A stretch of DNA of 64,000 nucleotides. It comes from Acidobacteriaceae bacterium. GTDB taxonomy: Bacteria; Acidobacteriota; Terriglobia; Terriglobales; Acidobacteriaceae. The notes beneath the pieces are model-generated. The model was not told the DNA's origin and did not search any database. It saw nothing but the letters and a program-made list of their open reading frames with translations. The stretch lies in NCBI GenBank assembly GCA_030041305.1, contig JASHOC010000158.1, forward strand, positions 1-64,000, in the 5' to 3' direction. A program made the position numbers and the translations under genes. Positions 35,964-44,302 of the stretch are shown here, in pieces (position 1 is the first letter of the stretch; each line of letters opens with the position of its first letter).

Positions 35964-37052
35964 ATGCAGATCCGCGCATTACTGCGAGCACTTTGCTCTT
36001 CGACGCTCTCTCCTTTCCTTCTGGCCGCACTTTGCGTATTCCCCGCACAGGCGGCCGATTCTGCTTCCAGTTCTCAAAATGTGGCGGCGTTGGTAAGTGC
36101 CGATCTGACCGCAGGAAGAGCCGATGACGCGATTTCGCGCTTAAGCTCCTACCTGGCCGCGAACCCCGAAGATGCGGAGGCGCATAATCTTTTCTGCCGT
36201 GTGTATTACCAGGAGGAGCGATGGAATGACGCGATCTCTGAGTGCAAAACCGCAGTCGAGCTCGCGCCTTCGGAGAGTGAATATCACCTCTGGCTCGGCC
36301 GTGCATATGGCGAAAAAGCCCGCAGCATCGGTTCTGTAAAAGCCTACGGTTTGGCGAAAAACGTGGGAGAAGAATTCAAGCGCGCGGTCCAACTCGACAG
36401 CGGAAATGTAGACGCGCTCTCCGACCTCGGCGAGTTTTATATCGCCGCTCCCGGGATCGTCGGTGGGGGAAAGAAAAACGCACAAGCCGTGGCCCAGGCA
36501 CTCGAGCAATATGACCCGGCGCAGGCTTACGAGCTGGAAGGCAGCCTGGCGGAAAAAGATAAGAATTATGCGCTGGCTGAAGCCGAGTTTAAGCAGGCGG
36601 TGGAAGCTTCCAGGCAGCCGGCCGGCGCGTGGATGACGCTGGCCTCGTTCTATTCGCGCTTCCGGCAATGGGACGGGATGTTGCAGGCATTGCAGGCGGG
36701 GATCGACGCAGATGCAAAGTCGGCAACACCTCACGGGCCCGCGTTAGTAGATGCAGCCACCATACTCGCCCACGACAACCGGCAACCGCAGCTTGCTATC
36801 CAGCTGCTCAGGCTCTACCTGGCCTCTCCCAATCAATCGGCCGATTCGCCCGCGTTCCAGGTCCATGCGCAACTGAGCCGCTTGTTGGAGCAGCAGGGCG
36901 ACCAAGCCGGAGCCCATGAGCAAATCGAAGCTGCCGCCGCCCTCGCACATGAATACCATCCAAAAGAAAAAGTGCTGAAGGGGCTCGCCTCTCCTGCCCC
37001 GCCCAACTGCCAGAACCAATCTCCTGAATCCCTCGGCGGCCCAGATAAATAG
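35964..37052 (+). CDS. Exported tetratricopeptide-repeat protein
   Basis: 362 residues from the ATG giving MQIRALLRALCSSTLSPFLLAALCVFPAQA, a signal peptide. TPR-like helical pairs follow: ADDAISRLSSYLAANPEDAEAHNLFCRVYYQEERWNDAISECKTAVELAPSESEYHLWLGRAYGEKA (in parts), VQLDSGNVDALSDLGEFYIAAPG and YALAEAEFKQAVEASRQPAGAWMTLASFYSRFRQWDGML. TPRs mediate protein-protein contacts; location is periplasmic or outer-membrane-associated. No lipobox is seen. There is no obvious partner among the neighbours. Confidence 0.85.
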   Translation: MQIRALLRALCSSTLSPFLLAALCVFPAQAADSASSSQNVAALVSADLTAGRADDAISRLSSYLAANPEDAEAHNLFCRVYYQEERWNDAISECKTAVELAPSESEYHLWLGRAYGEKARSIGSVKAYGLAKNVGEEFKRAVQLDSGNVDALSDLGEFYIAAPGIVGGGKKNAQAVAQALEQYDPAQAYELEGSLAEKDKNYALAEAEFKQAVEASRQPAGAWMTLASFYSRFRQWDGMLQALQAGIDADAKSATPHGPALVDAATILAHDNRQPQLAIQLLRLYLASPNQSADSPAFQVHAQLSRLLEQQGDQAGAHEQIEAAAALAHEYHPKEKVLKGLASPAPPNCQNQSPESLGGPDK

Positions 37053-37366
37053 AACCGCTCCGGCTGCAGGCGGCCCGCTCTCAGCCGGTGGAATCATCGT
37101 CCAATGAAAGCGCCCACAGTTGCCTGGGGTGTATCGACATATGCGAGCATTCAGCGCGACACCCTTGTTATTGAACTCCGATGAGTCTTGCGCCCGGAAA
37201 TCCGCGGTGCGGCCGCAGAGTGAGTCTTCACGTCACGTGAACAACAGCGCCGCCGTCGGCTACTCTGACTCTTGAAGGTATTCCGCCCTGAGCCTCGCAT
37301 GTTGGCTCCTGTTGTCGTCACCAGGCGACCGCCAGCGCCATGCCTAAACATCAAACGGAGGCGCCC
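37053..37366. other. Intergenic region, nothing recognised
   Basis: About 310 bases between the TPR protein and the small beta-barrel-like protein. No repeat or hairpin of note. Confidence 0.4.
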
Positions 37367-37936
37367 ATGCGTGCACGCGACATCGTCTACGCCGCCGCCC
37401 TCTTCTATTCGTGTCTGCCCGCTTCCGGCCAAACTCCCGCTGCTGGACCCTCCCCCAATCGCCAACCGGTCGGCGAGGACAAAGAGCCGGCAGCCATCCT
37501 CGAGCTGGGCGCCGCCAGCAATTGGAACTTCCGCGGAGGCGCAACCACGTTTGCCCCCAACCTTGCCGCTGAGGTCACGCCCATCGAAGGCTGGCTCGAA
37601 ATCGAGGCCGGCGTGTCGCCCTTTTATACCCGCAAATCCACGGAATGGGACACCGACCTGCTCTTCAAGAAACCCTGGACCCTCTCCCGCACCGCCGAGT
37701 TTATGCTCGGGGCCGGTCCCGACTGGAGTTACCTCCGGCAAAACGGAAAAACCGCCAACCTGATCGCCGCCGAAATCGCGGGAGACTTCATGTTCTGGCC
37801 CACCGGCAAGCACCGCTTCGGCTGGTTTCTTGAACCGGCCTACGACTACAGCTTTGCCGGCGGTCACCCGCAATCCATCGGCATGAGCGCCGGCTTGCTC
37901 ATCGGCATTCCGCAATGCCAAAGCCGCCGTCCCTGA
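37367..37936 (+). CDS. Exported hypothetical protein, likely outer-membrane beta-barrel
   Basis: 189 residues from the ATG at 37367, which follows ACGGAGGCGCCC; the upstream ATG at 37340 lacks a ribosome-binding site. The signal peptide RDIVYAAALFYSCLPASGQ is followed by alternating beta segments: AILELGAASNWNFRGGATTFAPNLAAEVTPI, WLEIEAGVSPFYT, TAEFMLGAGPDWSYL, RFGWFLEPAYDYSFAGGHPQSIGMSAGLLIGI. The regular amphipathic pattern suggests a small eight-strand barrel. Family not named. Confidence 0.75.
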   Translation: MRARDIVYAAALFYSCLPASGQTPAAGPSPNRQPVGEDKEPAAILELGAASNWNFRGGATTFAPNLAAEVTPIEGWLEIEAGVSPFYTRKSTEWDTDLLFKKPWTLSRTAEFMLGAGPDWSYLRQNGKTANLIAAEIAGDFMFWPTGKHRFGWFLEPAYDYSFAGGHPQSIGMSAGLLIGIPQCQSRRP

Positions 37937-37940
37937 TCCG

Positions 37941-38050
37941 TTGTTCCTTGTTCCCTTGGTCCCTTGGTCCCTTAGTCCCTTAGTCCCTCAGTCCCTCAGT
38001 CCCTCAGTCCCTTAGCCCCTAGCCCCTGCTCCCCTGTCCCTCATCCCTTT
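37941..38050. repeat. Tandem repeat (TCCCTTAG)n, array 2, overlapping the end of the GH13 gene
   Basis: About twelve imperfect 7-8-base units: TTGGTCCC, TTAGTCCC, TCAGTCCC, then CCCCTAG and CCCCTGT variants. It is the same unit as the array at 33503-33564. The right end covers the last codons of the GH13 gene on the minus strand, so the arginine/lysine/glycine-rich C-terminus (GKREKRDEGQGSRG) is partly encoded by repeat sequence. The minus strand carries GGG runs at regular spacing. Confidence 0.7.
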
Positions 38051-41000
38051 TTTCCCTCTTTCCATGTTTCGTCGAGACTTCCACCTCTGATACCGTCTCC
38101 TCCGCCTCGCCGTCCTCCGCTTCCGGCGTCAACTCCCGGCCGGAGAGCGTCTCCACGCGATACCCCGCCGCCTCCGCCGCAGCCAGCGCCGCATCCACGG
38201 TCCTGCCCAAGGCGTCTACCGCCGCGCGGCTGGGCGAGGGCTCCCCGGCCAGGCGCAACAGTTCGGGCATCAACAGCCACCATAGCAGCTCTTCGTAGCG
38301 CTCGCGAATTAGGTAATCGTGCCCCTCCGCCTCGTGCACGCCGCACAGCCAGCGCACGTCGGGATCGAGCCACAGCGCCGGCGCCAGCGCCACGCGCTGC
38401 TCCGGCGCCTCCCCGGCCTGAGCCTCCGCCGGCGTTTCAGCTCCCTCATCGCGTTCGCCCGTGACGTCGCCCACCGCCGTCACCGCTCTGCCCACGCCGG
38501 CCCTGGTCAGCAACCCCACCTTAATCCGCCCCGCCACGCGCCATCCCTCTTCGCCCTCGAATCCCAGCGCCGCGCAGGCTTGCGCAAATGGCGCGCGCAG
38601 CCGCAGCCGGTCAAACAGGTCCAGCGCCGTGCGCTTTGGCGCCTCCGGCGCCTCCGACTCCGCCAGCAGCTCCAGCACGCACAAAGCTAGAATCGGTCCC
38701 CACATCGCCGTCGCCGTCACCTGCGGGCTGGGACTGGGCAACATGCGCCGCGCCGCAGCCGTCCACGGAGCCGGGAAAAGCGCCTCGATGATCGGCAGCC
38801 GCATCGCCGCGCGCAACCGCTGGTTAAAGGCAATGCGCAACGCCGCTGAATCGACCGGCGCCGCCGCCCGCGTCTTTCCCGTTTCCTGCGCCAGCCGCGA
38901 GGCGTACGCCACCTGCGCCGCGCGGAAAAATCTTTCCCCGCGATCCCATAAGTGATTGAGAAATCTCTTCCGCTCCCGCTCGATCCTGCGGTCGGCGCCC
39001 GCGGCCATGGCTCGCGGATGCTCGGCTAAATCGGCAAACCCCCGCACCACCGCCGGCTCCAGCAAAGCCCGCAGCGCGTCGTGGACCGGCTGCAATTCCA
39101 GGTTCACCAGCTCATCGCCCAGGTTCGGAACCCCGCGCCCGCCCAGCAGGTCGCACAGCCGGTCCCACGGCTCCCGCATGGTCGGCCGCAGCTCGCGCCA
39201 GTCCAGAAACACGTGACACTGGTATCCATGCAGGGCGAACGGGAAACCCCGCTCCAAATCGCCGCCCCGCCGCAAATACTCCAGGCCCGTCAGAGAGTCG
39301 CGCCACGCCACCACCAGGCTCCCATCCCCGCTCAGCCCCAACCCCTCGCGCAGCCGCCGCTGCCGAAGCTGCCCCGATCCCTTATCTGCGTACGCCGCCG
39401 AATGATCGATGGTCCCGTGCGCCGTCCCGTAGCGGTTGTTGTACACCACCAGCGCCCGCTCCCCGCCGCTGCGGTTCGAATACGCAAACACGTCCTCGTT
39501 CACCGATCCGTTGTCGTTGAAAAAGTCGTAGAGCAGAAAATTCTGGCTCTCGGCAAACAGCCACCGCTTCTTCAAGAGCGGCGCAATCTCGCGCTCGTGC
39601 CGCTCCACCAGCCATCGGTCCGCATTCTCCTCGTAGCGCGGCCAGCGGTACTCCATCCCGTACTTCTCTGTGAATCCTTCAATCTGTCCGTGCCCGAACA
39701 TCGGTAGCCCCGGCAGGGTCGACATCATCACCGCTACGCCAAAACACTTGTCGCCCTTGCCAAACTGATCGATTGCCGTTCTTTCATCGGGATTGCTCAT
39801 GAAGTTCACATAACGCTTCATGATGTCCGGATCGAATTCCAGCGTGTTCTTGATCACCGACCGGTACTTGGCGTTATCCTCGTCGCGCAGCATCACCATG
39901 AAGGCCGAGTTGTACACCCGGTGCATGCCCAGCGTGCGCACAAAATATCCCTCCATCAACCAGAAAGCCTCGGCCAGCAGCAGCGTCCCCGGAACCTCCG
40001 CGGCCACCCGATCCACCACCTCGCGCCAGAACTCGTGCGGCATGTGCCGGTTGAACTCGGCCTGGTTCATGCCGTATTCGGCCCGCGAAGGAATCGCCCC
40101 GCTCGACCCCGGCCCCGGAAACCACAGCCGGTGAAAATGCCGCTTGGCCAACGTCATCGCCGCGTCGAAGCGGATCACCGGAAACAGCCGCGCCACATGC
40201 AAAATCGTCTGGATCACCTGCTCCCGCACCGCCGGATTCAGGTAATCGAGCTGCGCCGTGTCGTTCCACGGAAAGCTCGTCCCGTCGTTGCCGTGGTATA
40301 CGTACCGCGTATCGCCGGTCCACAGGTCCCGCCGCCGGAACACGACCGCTGCGTCCGACTGCTCGAAATAGTGATCCTCGATCTTGATTTCCACCCGGCT
40401 GTCATGCGACAAATCCGGCCCGTTGAAGCTGTACGCCGGGTACGGCGAGTCGCTTCGCGACATGAACCACTCCGGGTGTTCGATCACCCACGGCGAATCG
40501 ATGCCCATGTGGTTCGGCACCATGTCGCTGGCCAGCCGGATGCCATGCCGGTAAGCGCGGTCCCGCAGGTTCACATACGCCCGCTCCCCGCCCAGATCCT
40601 GGGCAATGGTGTAATCGAACAGCGAATAGGCTGACGCCACAGCCTCGCGATTGCCGCAAAGCTGCTTGATCGTCTTCGACGCCCGGCTCCGCTCCCACAC
40701 CCCGATCAGCCACAGCGAATTGATTCCGTAGCGCGCCAGCCTCTCCAGCTCCGCGTCGGGAATCTCGTCCAGCCGGCCGATATGCCGCCCATACTGCCGG
40801 CTTAATTGCGCCAGCCACACATACGTGCTCTTCGCCATCAGCACCGCGCTCGGCATCCACGCCATGTCCGCCGAAAATCGCTCGTACTCATACGGGCTAA
40901 AAACCGGAACCTCGGCCCCGCCCGCCGACGGCCACTGCTGCGGCCCCGCCCGCCGCCCCGCAGGATTGAACCGCGCCCAAATCGCTATCTCCTCTTCGCG

Positions 41001-41864
41001 CAGAATCTCCCCCGCTAACTCCAGCAGCCGGTCCAACGCATCGCCGATCAGCGGCCCCCACAATCTGCGGATAATCTCTAGTTGTTCGCGTAGCGACCGC
41101 GGCGCGCGCATCGCCGGCAGGCGCAGCAGGTCGACCAAGCTCATCGGCTTCGCCTGGCCCACCGGAATCAACGGCCGGCTGGCGAAATACGCCCCCATCT
41201 GCGCCGTCACCTGCCGGTACACCGTCTTCTCCGCCAGGCTCCGCTCGCTAAACAACTCCTCGAAGGGCTTAAACGCCTCGTTGCGGTTCGCCGACCACAA
41301 CAGCAGCATCTCTTCGAGCGCCGCCGCCCGGTGCGTCATCCCTCCCGTCGACCCGGCGAGCCATTGCGCCGCCGTCTCCTCGCCGCGCATCACCTTCAGG
41401 CCCGGAAACTCCTCCACAAACGCCAGCAGCATCTTTTCCAGCTTGTCCGTCCCCACCTGCGCGCCAAACCAGTCCAGCGCCGCCATCATCACCGCCGGGT
41501 CGAACTGCTCCCGGTAACGCGCCATCAGCACGTGGCTGACCTCGTCGATCAACCCCATGGCGTAGAGCTGCCCCGCATGCACCGCCTGCTCGGGATGCTT
41601 CTCCACGTCCCGCACCCGGTTCATCCGGTGCGCAAACTCTCGGCACGCAGGCATATCGGCCAGAACCACGTTGCCATTGTAGGAGAACAGCGACTCCGCG
41701 AATTCGTAACGCTCGCGCGTCTTGCGCGCAATGTGGAATTCCCTGATCAAAAGACCGAACTCCCTCACCTGCCGCATCTTCCATCTGCGCCCGCGGCGAA
41801 AAAAGCCAACACCTAAAAGTACAACACCGGCCCGCCACTGCCCGCCGGCTGCCCGCGCATCCAT
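38019..41864 (-). CDS. Very large GH13 (alpha-amylase family) protein
   Basis: 1281 residues. The start at 41864 is tentative; an in-frame ATG at 41777 gives MRQVREFGLLIREFHIARK. Residues 1-350 are a helical region of unknown type. The GH13 barrel follows: RYGINSLWLIGVWERS, GIRLASDMVPNHMGIDS, FPVIRFDAAMTLAKRH with the nucleophile aspartate near residue 566, TLLLAEAFWLMEGYF with the acid/base glutamate near 631, and FMSNPDERTAI near 691 where the third aspartate is expected. After residue 850 a long C-terminal part (about 430 residues) is not recognised. A glucan-processing or trehalose-type enzyme is inferred. No signal peptide is visible, so it is probably cytoplasmic. Confidence 0.8.
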   Translation of the reverse strand: MDARAAGGQWRAGVVLLGVGFFRRGRRWKMRQVREFGLLIREFHIARKTRERYEFAESLFSYNGNVVLADMPACREFAHRMNRVRDVEKHPEQAVHAGQLYAMGLIDEVSHVLMARYREQFDPAVMMAALDWFGAQVGTDKLEKMLLAFVEEFPGLKVMRGEETAAQWLAGSTGGMTHRAAALEEMLLLWSANRNEAFKPFEELFSERSLAEKTVYRQVTAQMGAYFASRPLIPVGQAKPMSLVDLLRLPAMRAPRSLREQLEIIRRLWGPLIGDALDRLLELAGEILREEEIAIWARFNPAGRRAGPQQWPSAGGAEVPVFSPYEYERFSADMAWMPSAVLMAKSTYVWLAQLSRQYGRHIGRLDEIPDAELERLARYGINSLWLIGVWERSRASKTIKQLCGNREAVASAYSLFDYTIAQDLGGERAYVNLRDRAYRHGIRLASDMVPNHMGIDSPWVIEHPEWFMSRSDSPYPAYSFNGPDLSHDSRVEIKIEDHYFEQSDAAVVFRRRDLWTGDTRYVYHGNDGTSFPWNDTAQLDYLNPAVREQVIQTILHVARLFPVIRFDAAMTLAKRHFHRLWFPGPGSSGAIPSRAEYGMNQAEFNRHMPHEFWREVVDRVAAEVPGTLLLAEAFWLMEGYFVRTLGMHRVYNSAFMVMLRDEDNAKYRSVIKNTLEFDPDIMKRYVNFMSNPDERTAIDQFGKGDKCFGVAVMMSTLPGLPMFGHGQIEGFTEKYGMEYRWPRYEENADRWLVERHEREIAPLLKKRWLFAESQNFLLYDFFNDNGSVNEDVFAYSNRSGGERALVVYNNRYGTAHGTIDHSAAYADKGSGQLRQRRLREGLGLSGDGSLVVAWRDSLTGLEYLRRGGDLERGFPFALHGYQCHVFLDWRELRPTMREPWDRLCDLLGGRGVPNLGDELVNLELQPVHDALRALLEPAVVRGFADLAEHPRAMAAGADRRIERERKRFLNHLWDRGERFFRAAQVAYASRLAQETGKTRAAAPVDSAALRIAFNQRLRAAMRLPIIEALFPAPWTAAARRMLPSPSPQVTATAMWGPILALCVLELLAESEAPEAPKRTALDLFDRLRLRAPFAQACAALGFEGEEGWRVAGRIKVGLLTRAGVGRAVTAVGDVTGERDEGAETPAEAQAGEAPEQRVALAPALWLDPDVRWLCGVHEAEGHDYLIRERYEELLWWLLMPELLRLAGEPSPSRAAVDALGRTVDAALAAAEAAGYRVETLSGRELTPEAEDGEAEETVSEVEVSTKHGKREKRDEGQGSRG

Positions 41865-42194
41865 ATTTCGATGCCGAATTTCGCATCAAACATCCGTCGG
41901 CGGCGCACAAGAAAACCCGTTGCACGCCCGTCGAACCGGGGATATACTGGCTCGACACGGGCGACAAAAGCTCTTTGATGCGAGCGGGCGATCACTTGGC
42001 TCCTGGGCTGCGCAAGTGCAGCCGCATCCCTCGCCGGCAAAGGATTCCCCGCGATTGCCGCTAAGCCCGTGCCGGGCCCGCGCGTAACGCAAGTTCCCCG
42101 TCGCCGCCATTGCAAGTTGTCTTCACAGGCCCTCGTCACACTTGCTCCGCACGAGCCTCCATGGTGAATTCCGACGACCTGAAGGAGGAAAAGC
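41865..42194. other. Intergenic region, nothing recognised
   Basis: Divergent between the GH13 gene and the GV-repeat gene. No hairpin or repeat stood out. The last bases hold the strong ribosome-binding site (GAAGGAGG) of the 42195 gene. Confidence 0.4.
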
Positions 42195-43268
42195 ATGCCA
42201 GAAACAGGTGGACTAGGAAATGCGCTGTCCCAAAGCCCGGTATCCGGAACCAGCCAGACATCGGCGGGCGTGTCGGGTGAATCGAATTCAGGACCGGGCG
42301 TCTCCGGTCAAAGTCTCGGACTGATTCCCGCCACCAGCCCCGGAAAAACGACTGAGCCCTCCAGCCCTCCCTCGGACGGCGTGCTGGGTCAGGGCGCGAA
42401 CGGCGTTCATGGCATTTCCACCATGAAAACCACCGCCACCACGGGCGCCGGAGTGTGGGGCGAAAATGCGAACGGAGACGGCGTCGTGGGCGTCGGCTAT
42501 CACGGCGTTCACGGCATATCCACCTCCGTCGGCGGCGCTGGCGTTTGGGGCGAGAACACCGCCACCGGAAATGGCGGCGCTGGGGTGAGCGGCACAAGCT
42601 CCAGCTCCGATGGCGTGCACGGCGAGAGCCAGTCAAATCTACATGCCGGAGTCTCGGGCGTTAACACCAATGGCGGAATCGGCGTCTACGGTCAGGGCAA
42701 AACCGCGGGATCCTTCCAGGGCGATGTCACCGTCACCGGCGCATTGACCACAAATAACCTCACCACCAATGGCGACGTCACCATCACCGGCGACATCAGC
42801 AAGGTCAACAACGTCACCGTCACCGGCACGCTCACGGCCAATGTCGATGTCGTTCTCGGCTCCGATTGCGCGGAGGACTTCGACATCGTCGCCTCTCAAG
42901 AGGTCGAACCCGGCGCCGTCATGGTCCTGACTGACACCGGCGCCCTTGAGCCCAGCCGGGATGCCTATGACAAAAAAGTAGCAGGAGTCATCTCCGGAGC
43001 TGGAGACTACCGCCCCGGTCTCATCCTCGGCCGCGGCCATTCTTCTGCGGAGCGGTTGCCCCTCGCCCTGGCGGGCAAGGTCTTCTGTAAGGTGGACGCC
43101 GATCCCGCGCCCATTGCCGTCGGCGACCTGCTCACCACTGCGGGCCGCCCCGGTCATGGCATGAAGGCGTCCGACCCCACGCGCGCTTTCGGCGCCGTCA
43201 TCGGCAAGGCGCTCCAGCCTCTTGCTTCCGGTCAGGGCATGATCCCCATCCTCGTCGCGCTGCAGTAG
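42195..43268 (+). CDS. GV-x-G repeat protein with C-terminal beta domain
   Basis: 357 residues after a strong GAAGGAGG site. Residues 15-170 are a chain of short repeats built on GVSGES, GVLGQGANGVHGIS, GVWGENANGDGVVGVGYHGVHGIS and GVYGQGKTAGSF, which would form a beta-solenoid or triple-stranded fibre like those of phage tail fibres and surface adhesins. Residues 175-225 hold threonine/valine-rich repeats (GDVTVTGALTTNNLTTNGDVTITGDI). The last 125 residues form a conserved-looking domain, with VEPGAVMVLTDTGALEPSRDAYDKKVAGVIS and LALAGKVFCKVDADPAPIAVGDLLTTAGRPGHGMKA. The C-terminal domain resembles those that follow tail-fibre-like repeats. No signal peptide is seen, so its location is unclear. 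The next gene follows after 69 bases. Confidence 0.75.
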   Translation: MPETGGLGNALSQSPVSGTSQTSAGVSGESNSGPGVSGQSLGLIPATSPGKTTEPSSPPSDGVLGQGANGVHGISTMKTTATTGAGVWGENANGDGVVGVGYHGVHGISTSVGGAGVWGENTATGNGGAGVSGTSSSSDGVHGESQSNLHAGVSGVNTNGGIGVYGQGKTAGSFQGDVTVTGALTTNNLTTNGDVTITGDISKVNNVTVTGTLTANVDVVLGSDCAEDFDIVASQEVEPGAVMVLTDTGALEPSRDAYDKKVAGVISGAGDYRPGLILGRGHSSAERLPLALAGKVFCKVDADPAPIAVGDLLTTAGRPGHGMKASDPTRAFGAVIGKALQPLASGQGMIPILVALQ

Positions 43269-43337
43269 TGCGCAAGTCCCAGCGCGGTGCATCCAGTCCG
43301 CGTTTGTCGCAGTCGTTCAACTTCGGCGGTGAAACCG

Positions 43338-44138
43338 ATGACGCTCTCCTTCAAGCAATTCGCCACGCAGTACCTCGATCTCAAATTGCCCGTCAAAGCC
43401 AGCGCCGCCGCTTCGGATGCCGGATTCACCACCCGTCCCATCTCGCTGCATGCGGTGATCGCCTCAGCCGCGCCCTTCCGGCCCAACGTCAGCAAGGTTC
43501 CCTTGCTCAATTGCTCCAATAACACCAATCCGGGACCGGGAGGCGGCCCGCCGCAAGTCGTCTTTAGCTGGGTCGACGAAGCCAATTACGGCAGCCCGCC
43601 TTCCAATCCCCGTCGCCAGGCGACGTCGTGGCAGCTCACGGTTTGGGAAGCCGCCAGTCTCCATCCCAAGTCCACCGTCCCCGTCATCAATGAGACCATT
43701 CCTCTCAAAGACGAATCCGGCGGCGTCGTGACCTTCACCTACGTCGATATTCAGTTGCACGGCGAGTACAATTACCAGATCACCGCCAATAACGAGTACG
43801 GCAGCGCCTCCACCGGAGTCGTCGGCCCTGTCGCCATCACCGAACCGAACACCTCGCCCAACATCAAGGTCACCTACGCCGGAGGCAGCAATGCGATGTT
43901 CACCATTACCGGATCGGGCTTTACTCCCGGCGGCAATGTGAAACTCATGGCCTGGGCCAGCGGCAACGGGGGCTATGGAGACATATGGACCATCGCCGCC
44001 AGCCCTACCGGAACCATTAGCACCTTTCAGTACTGCAGCAGCATTTGCAAACAGGCAGGCGGAGGTTCGCTCCAGTTTACCGCCACCGATTTGGCCACCA
44101 GCGCAGCCGCGAATTCGGTGAATGAGACTTGCCACTAA
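43338..44138 (+). CDS. Unrecognised protein with Ig/IPT-like beta domains
   Basis: 266 residues from the ATG giving MTLSFKQFATQYLDLKLPVKASAAA; the open frame begins 17 codons earlier. There is no signal peptide. Residues 80-175 look like a fibronectin-type beta sandwich (QATSWQLTVWEAASLHPKST, GGVVTFTYVDIQLHGEYNYQITANNEYGSASTGVVGPVAI). Residues 180-266 contain a second beta unit (IKVTYAGGSNAMFTITGSGFTPGGNVKLMAW). The GSGFTPGG pattern is typical of IPT/TIG or similar extracellular folds. Possibly acts with the preceding GV-repeat protein. Confidence 0.65.
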   Translation: MTLSFKQFATQYLDLKLPVKASAAASDAGFTTRPISLHAVIASAAPFRPNVSKVPLLNCSNNTNPGPGGGPPQVVFSWVDEANYGSPPSNPRRQATSWQLTVWEAASLHPKSTVPVINETIPLKDESGGVVTFTYVDIQLHGEYNYQITANNEYGSASTGVVGPVAITEPNTSPNIKVTYAGGSNAMFTITGSGFTPGGNVKLMAWASGNGGYGDIWTIAASPTGTISTFQYCSSICKQAGGGSLQFTATDLATSAAANSVNETCH

Positions 44139-44177
44139 GTCTCTGACCGCTTGTTCTTGTACCCATGTGGGCGCCCT

Positions 44178-44210
44178 ATCCTTGAGGCGTTTTTTGCCGC
44201 AAGGGTGGGA
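44178..44210. repeat. Dispersed palindromic repeat, family B, copy 2 (inverted)
   Basis: Inverse copy of the element at 35717-35749. Read on the plus strand it is ATCCTTGAGGCGTTTTTTGC continuing CGCAAGGGTGGGA, with arms CTTG-GGC / GCC-CAAG and a T-rich loop. It follows the stop of the 43338 gene and could double as a terminator. Confidence 0.6.
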
Positions 44211-44302
44211 AACGCAAATTTACACGGTCACAGACTTTTGCGTGCTCCACGTCTCGATCTTTGCGCAGAGTTCGGTGAGCAAGCGGAAGGAGAGCCTATC
44301 CA

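Noticed and set aside
33503-38050. CRISPR array
   Set aside because: The TCCCTTAG units are 8 bases long and contiguous without spacers, so they are simple tandem repeats, not a CRISPR array.
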